Of a stretch of DNA of 7,869 nt, positions 6,168 through 7,869 are shown one piece after another. The stretch comes from JBARCX01 sp049794535 (GTDB lineage Bacteria > Pseudomonadota > Gammaproteobacteria > Xanthomonadales > Rhodanobacteraceae), in assembly GCA_049794535.1 (NCBI GenBank), contig JBARCX010000177.1, positions 1-7,869 on the forward strand. Direction: 5' to 3'. A program made the position numbers and the translations under genes. The notes under the pieces were generated by a model, which did not search any database, was not told the DNA's origin, and saw nothing but the letters and a program-made list of their open reading frames with translations. Numbering within the stretch: the stretch's first letter is position 1; each line of letters starts with the position of its first letter.

Positions 6168-6797
6168 CTACTCGCGCGGCGTCCGCAATAGCGTCACCAC
6201 AGCCTCACGCGCCTCTTCCACCCCGGTACCGGCGGAGGATGAAAAGACCTGCGCCGTCGCATGCAGCCCTTCGGCAAAGCTCTTACGCATGGCAGCCAAT
6301 GCCTGCATGGCCTGATTGCGCGACAACTTGTCGGCCTTAGTCAGCAGCAAGTGACAGGGCAGCTGCGTGGCAAAACAGAACTCCAGCATCATTCGGTCGA
6401 ATTCCTTCAACGGATGACGGATATCGGCGATCAACACCACCCCGCGCAGACTTTGACGCTGATGCAGGTACGCGTCGATCTCGCGCTTCCAGTGCTCGCG
6501 CATTTCCAAGGGCACCTTGGCGTAACCGTAACCGGGCAAGTCGATCAACCGCACATCGAGCGGTTGGCCATCGTTATCTGCGAGTGGCGGCAGCGAAAAC
6601 GCCACCATCTGCTGGGTGCGGCCTGGCGTCTTGGAGGTGCGTGCCAGCCCTTTGTGGTTGGTTAGTGCATTGAGTGCGCTGGATTTACCTGCGTTGGAGC
6701 GGCCCGCGAAGGCCACCTCGGCGCCCTGATCGGCGGGCAACTGACTGATGCGATGAGCGGCGAGCACAAACTGCGCACCTTGAAGAGGATTTGACAT
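6168..6797 (-). CDS. engB: Ribosome biogenesis GTPase EngB/YihA/YsxC
   Basis: A 209-residue cytoplasmic P-loop GTPase that takes part in large-subunit (50S) ribosome assembly and is essential in several bacteria. All G motifs are visible: G1 GRSNAGKS at 32-39, G2 around TSKTPGRTQ (54-62), G3 DLPGYGYAK at 86-94, G4 TKAD at 153-156 and G5 SSSAGTG at 186-192. Length matches the family (about 200). No convincing Shine-Dalgarno precedes the ATG, so expression may be modest or the leader short. It is divergent from the cytochrome c4 gene. The same neighbourhood (engB, cytochrome c4, dsbA) is known from Pseudomonas, which supports both identifications. Confidence 0.96.
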   Translation of the reverse strand: MSNPLQGAQFVLAAHRISQLPADQGAEVAFAGRSNAGKSSALNALTNHKGLARTSKTPGRTQQMVAFSLPPLADNDGQPLDVRLIDLPGYGYAKVPLEMREHWKREIDAYLHQRQSLRGVVLIADIRHPLKEFDRMMLEFCFATQLPCHLLLTKADKLSRNQAMQALAAMRKSFAEGLHATAQVFSSSAGTGVEEAREAVVTLLRTPRE

Positions 6798-6806
6798 AAG
6801 TATTTG

Positions 6807-6816
6807 ACCAGCTGGT
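6807..6816. repeat. Palindrome ACCAGCTGGT framed by TTTGACC direct repeats
   Basis: TTTGACC occurs at 6803-6809 and at 6816-6822 (13-base period), and the perfect 10-bp palindrome ACCAGCTGGT spans 6807-6816 between them. The right copy supplies the -35 of the cytochrome c4 promoter. The block lies 10-25 bases upstream of the engB start on the other strand. It could be an operator acting on both genes, or chance. Function is inferred. Confidence 0.35.
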
Positions 6817-6845
6817 TTGACCGACTAGAGTGGCGCAGGGATAAT
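6817..6845 (+). promoter_or_regulatory. Near-consensus sigma-70 promoter of the cytochrome c4 gene
   Basis: TTGACC (6817-6822) and GATAAT (6840-6845) each match five of six consensus bases and are exactly 17 bases apart, the best spacing. Transcription would start near 6852, giving a leader of about 70 bases. That leader contains a small hairpin, GGCGT-TGCG-ACGCC, at 6868-6881. This is the strongest promoter candidate in the window. Confidence 0.75.
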
Positions 6846-6920
6846 TCAAGAGATTCTGCCAGTCACGGGCGTTGCGACGCCGCTCCGTACAGCCATAGCA
6901 GTACTTCTGGAGACAAGTGT

Positions 6921-7718
6921 ATGAGTTTTCGGCCTGCCGGTTTCCGGCCCGCTGTTGTCCGTGCAGTAACTCTCGTCTTTGCGTTGTCTTCAAGCATGGT
7001 CATGGCGCAAGCTGCCGCTGATCAGGCAACTCATACACCCGCCGCTGCGGCCAGCGCCGCTAAACCGGCTACGACCGCCAGCACGACGCCCGCGGCAAGC
7101 ACACCGGCAACCGCATCTGCCGCATTGAAACCAGGCGACGCCAAGGCGGGCCAAACCAAGGCCGCCACCTGTGGCGCTTGCCACGGCGCGGACGGAAACT
7201 CCAGCGACGCGCAGTACCCGAAGCTGGCCGGCCAGCACGAGTCGTACATCGTCCGCCAGCTCGCCGACTTCAAGAGCGGTGTGCGACAGAACCCGATCAT
7301 GCAGGGTATGGCAACGCCGCTGAGCGAGCAGGACATGCATGACATCGGGGCCTACTTCGAGAGCCAGCAATCGCTGCCTGGCGTGGCTGATGAAGCGCTG
7401 GTCGCCCAGGGCGGAAAGCTGTTTCGCGAAGGCGATCCCGATCGCGGCATCCCGGCCTGCATGGCCTGCCACCTCATTGACGGCCGGGGCAACCCTGGTG
7501 CGGTTTATCCGCAGCTGACCAGCCAGCACGCGCAATACATCGAGGCCACACTGAAGGCTTGGCACAGCGGTATCACCTGGGGTACTGACGATCACGCCCA
7601 GATCATGCCGTTGATCGCCCAGAAGCTCGACGTCAAGGATATTGAGGCACTTTCCAGCTATATCGAAGGTCTGCATGTAGCCGATGGCGCGACCGCACAG
7701 CCTGCTAGCGCGCCTTGA
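6921..7718 (+). CDS. Cytochrome c4-type dihaem cytochrome c
   Basis: A 265-residue exported electron carrier with two class I cytochrome c domains, passing electrons in the periplasm to terminal oxidases or reductases. Haem-binding motifs are CGACH (84-88) and CMACH (180-184). Likely axial Met ligands lie in NPIMQGMA (Met127 or Met130) and QIMPLIA (Met229). Residues 1 to about 30 form a Sec signal (basic start, hydrophobic AVTLVFALSSSMVMA). They are followed by an Ala/Thr/Pro-rich linker from about 31 to 70, longer than in typical c4 proteins, before the first domain. The start at 6921 follows GGAG by eight bases. The frame remains open further upstream, but that part is not signal-like and would overlap the promoter. 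It is driven by the promoter at 6817-6845 and probably co-transcribed with the lipoprotein gene 47 bases downstream. The symbol is left open. Confidence 0.93.
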   Translation: MSFRPAGFRPAVVRAVTLVFALSSSMVMAQAAADQATHTPAAAASAAKPATTASTTPAASTPATASAALKPGDAKAGQTKAATCGACHGADGNSSDAQYPKLAGQHESYIVRQLADFKSGVRQNPIMQGMATPLSEQDMHDIGAYFESQQSLPGVADEALVAQGGKLFREGDPDRGIPACMACHLIDGRGNPGAVYPQLTSQHAQYIEATLKAWHSGITWGTDDHAQIMPLIAQKLDVKDIEALSSYIEGLHVADGATAQPASAP

Positions 7719-7765
7719 GCCTCACATACCCTCGTCATGACCGTTTTCCCTTTAAGAGGTTTGCC

Positions 7766-7869
7766 ATGCTGAAGCGCTTGCCCTTCCTGTGTGCCGCCCT
7801 GCTTGCGATTGCCGCCTGCAGCAACAACAGCGACAACGGCAGCGCTGCCCAGCCGCCAGCACCGACACC
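7766..7869 (+). CDS. 5' end of a lipoprotein gene, possibly DsbA-like (partial)
   Basis: The first 34 codons of a gene that runs off the right edge. The N-terminus is a lipoprotein signal: MLKRLPF, a hydrophobic core, then lipobox AIAAC with Cys18 and Ser at +2, which predicts export to the outer membrane. A low-complexity Asn/Ser/Ala/Pro linker follows. AAGAGG (7754-7759) lies six bases before the ATG, a good ribosome-binding site. It follows the cytochrome c4 gene with no terminator visible between them, suggesting an operon. By gene order (engB, cytochrome c4, dsbA in Pseudomonas and relatives) it may be a thiol:disulfide interchange protein, but no catalytic CxxC is in view. Lipoprotein: confident. 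DsbA: inference. Confidence 0.75.
   Translation, partial: MLKRLPFLCAALLAIAACSNNSDNGSAAQPPAPT

Noticed and set aside
6791..6796. Perfect TTGACA hexamer as a -35 element
   Set aside because: It is the reverse complement of the engB start region, and no -10-like hexamer lies 16-18 bases downstream. The nearby TTGACC/GATAAT pair is much better.
6804..6920. 39-residue upstream extension of the cytochrome c4 reading frame
   Set aside because: It runs through the near-consensus promoter and its translation is not signal-like. The ATG at 6921 has a GGAG motif and begins a proper export signal.
6990..7676. 228-codon open frame antisense to the cytochrome c4 gene
   Set aside because: The plus strand encodes two CxxCH haem motifs and a signal peptide. 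The antisense product is low-complexity and unlike any family I know.

Overview
The window looks like chromosomal DNA of a GC-rich gammaproteobacterium, most likely in the Xanthomonadales (Xanthomonadaceae/Rhodanobacteraceae, e.g. a Dyella- or Rhodanobacter-like organism). That placement is inferred from three things: the engB / cytochrome c4 / lipoprotein order at the right end, a lipoprotein M3 dipeptidyl carboxypeptidase, and the protein sequences. No search was run. I see no insertion sequence, phage gene, tRNA, rRNA or CRISPR array. Composition and gene density look chromosomal throughout.

Left region (1-1480). The window opens in the last 41 codons of a forward gene, possibly a metallo-beta-lactamase-fold hydrolase. 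A gap of about 340 bases follows, containing a perfect 11-bp inverted repeat (195-222). Next is a forward AraC-family regulator with an N-terminal cupin sensor (467-1372). Its gene converges on the M3 peptidase gene, and the two share a strong bidirectional intrinsic terminator (1427-1455).

Central region (1478-5560, all on the minus strand). In order of transcription there is a three-gene cluster: a TMEM175-type potassium channel (5560-4877), bioD (4880-4194, overlapping the channel gene by ATGA) and an uncharacterised 116-residue protein (4170-3820). After a 131-base gap comes the M3 metallopeptidase lipoprotein (3688-1478), which has its own leader and a candidate promoter.

Right region (5561-7869). 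A short divergent spacer carries a 10-bp tandem repeat and overlapping -10-like elements. It separates the channel operon from the forward free methionine-(R)-sulfoxide reductase gene (5645-6136). That gene converges on engB/yihA (6797-6168, minus). engB is divergent from a cytochrome c4 gene (6921-7718), which has a near-consensus sigma-70 promoter at 6817-6845. The window ends inside a lipoprotein gene, possibly a DsbA-like thiol oxidoreductase by position.

Functionally this is a mosaic of housekeeping and envelope genes: biotin synthesis, ribosome assembly, methionine-sulfoxide repair, periplasmic electron transfer and peptide breakdown. I do not see a clear undescribed multi-gene system. 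The items most worth a second look are the potassium channel translationally overlapped with bioD and followed by an unknown protein, the repeats in the 5561-5644 spacer, and the palindrome upstream of the AraC gene.
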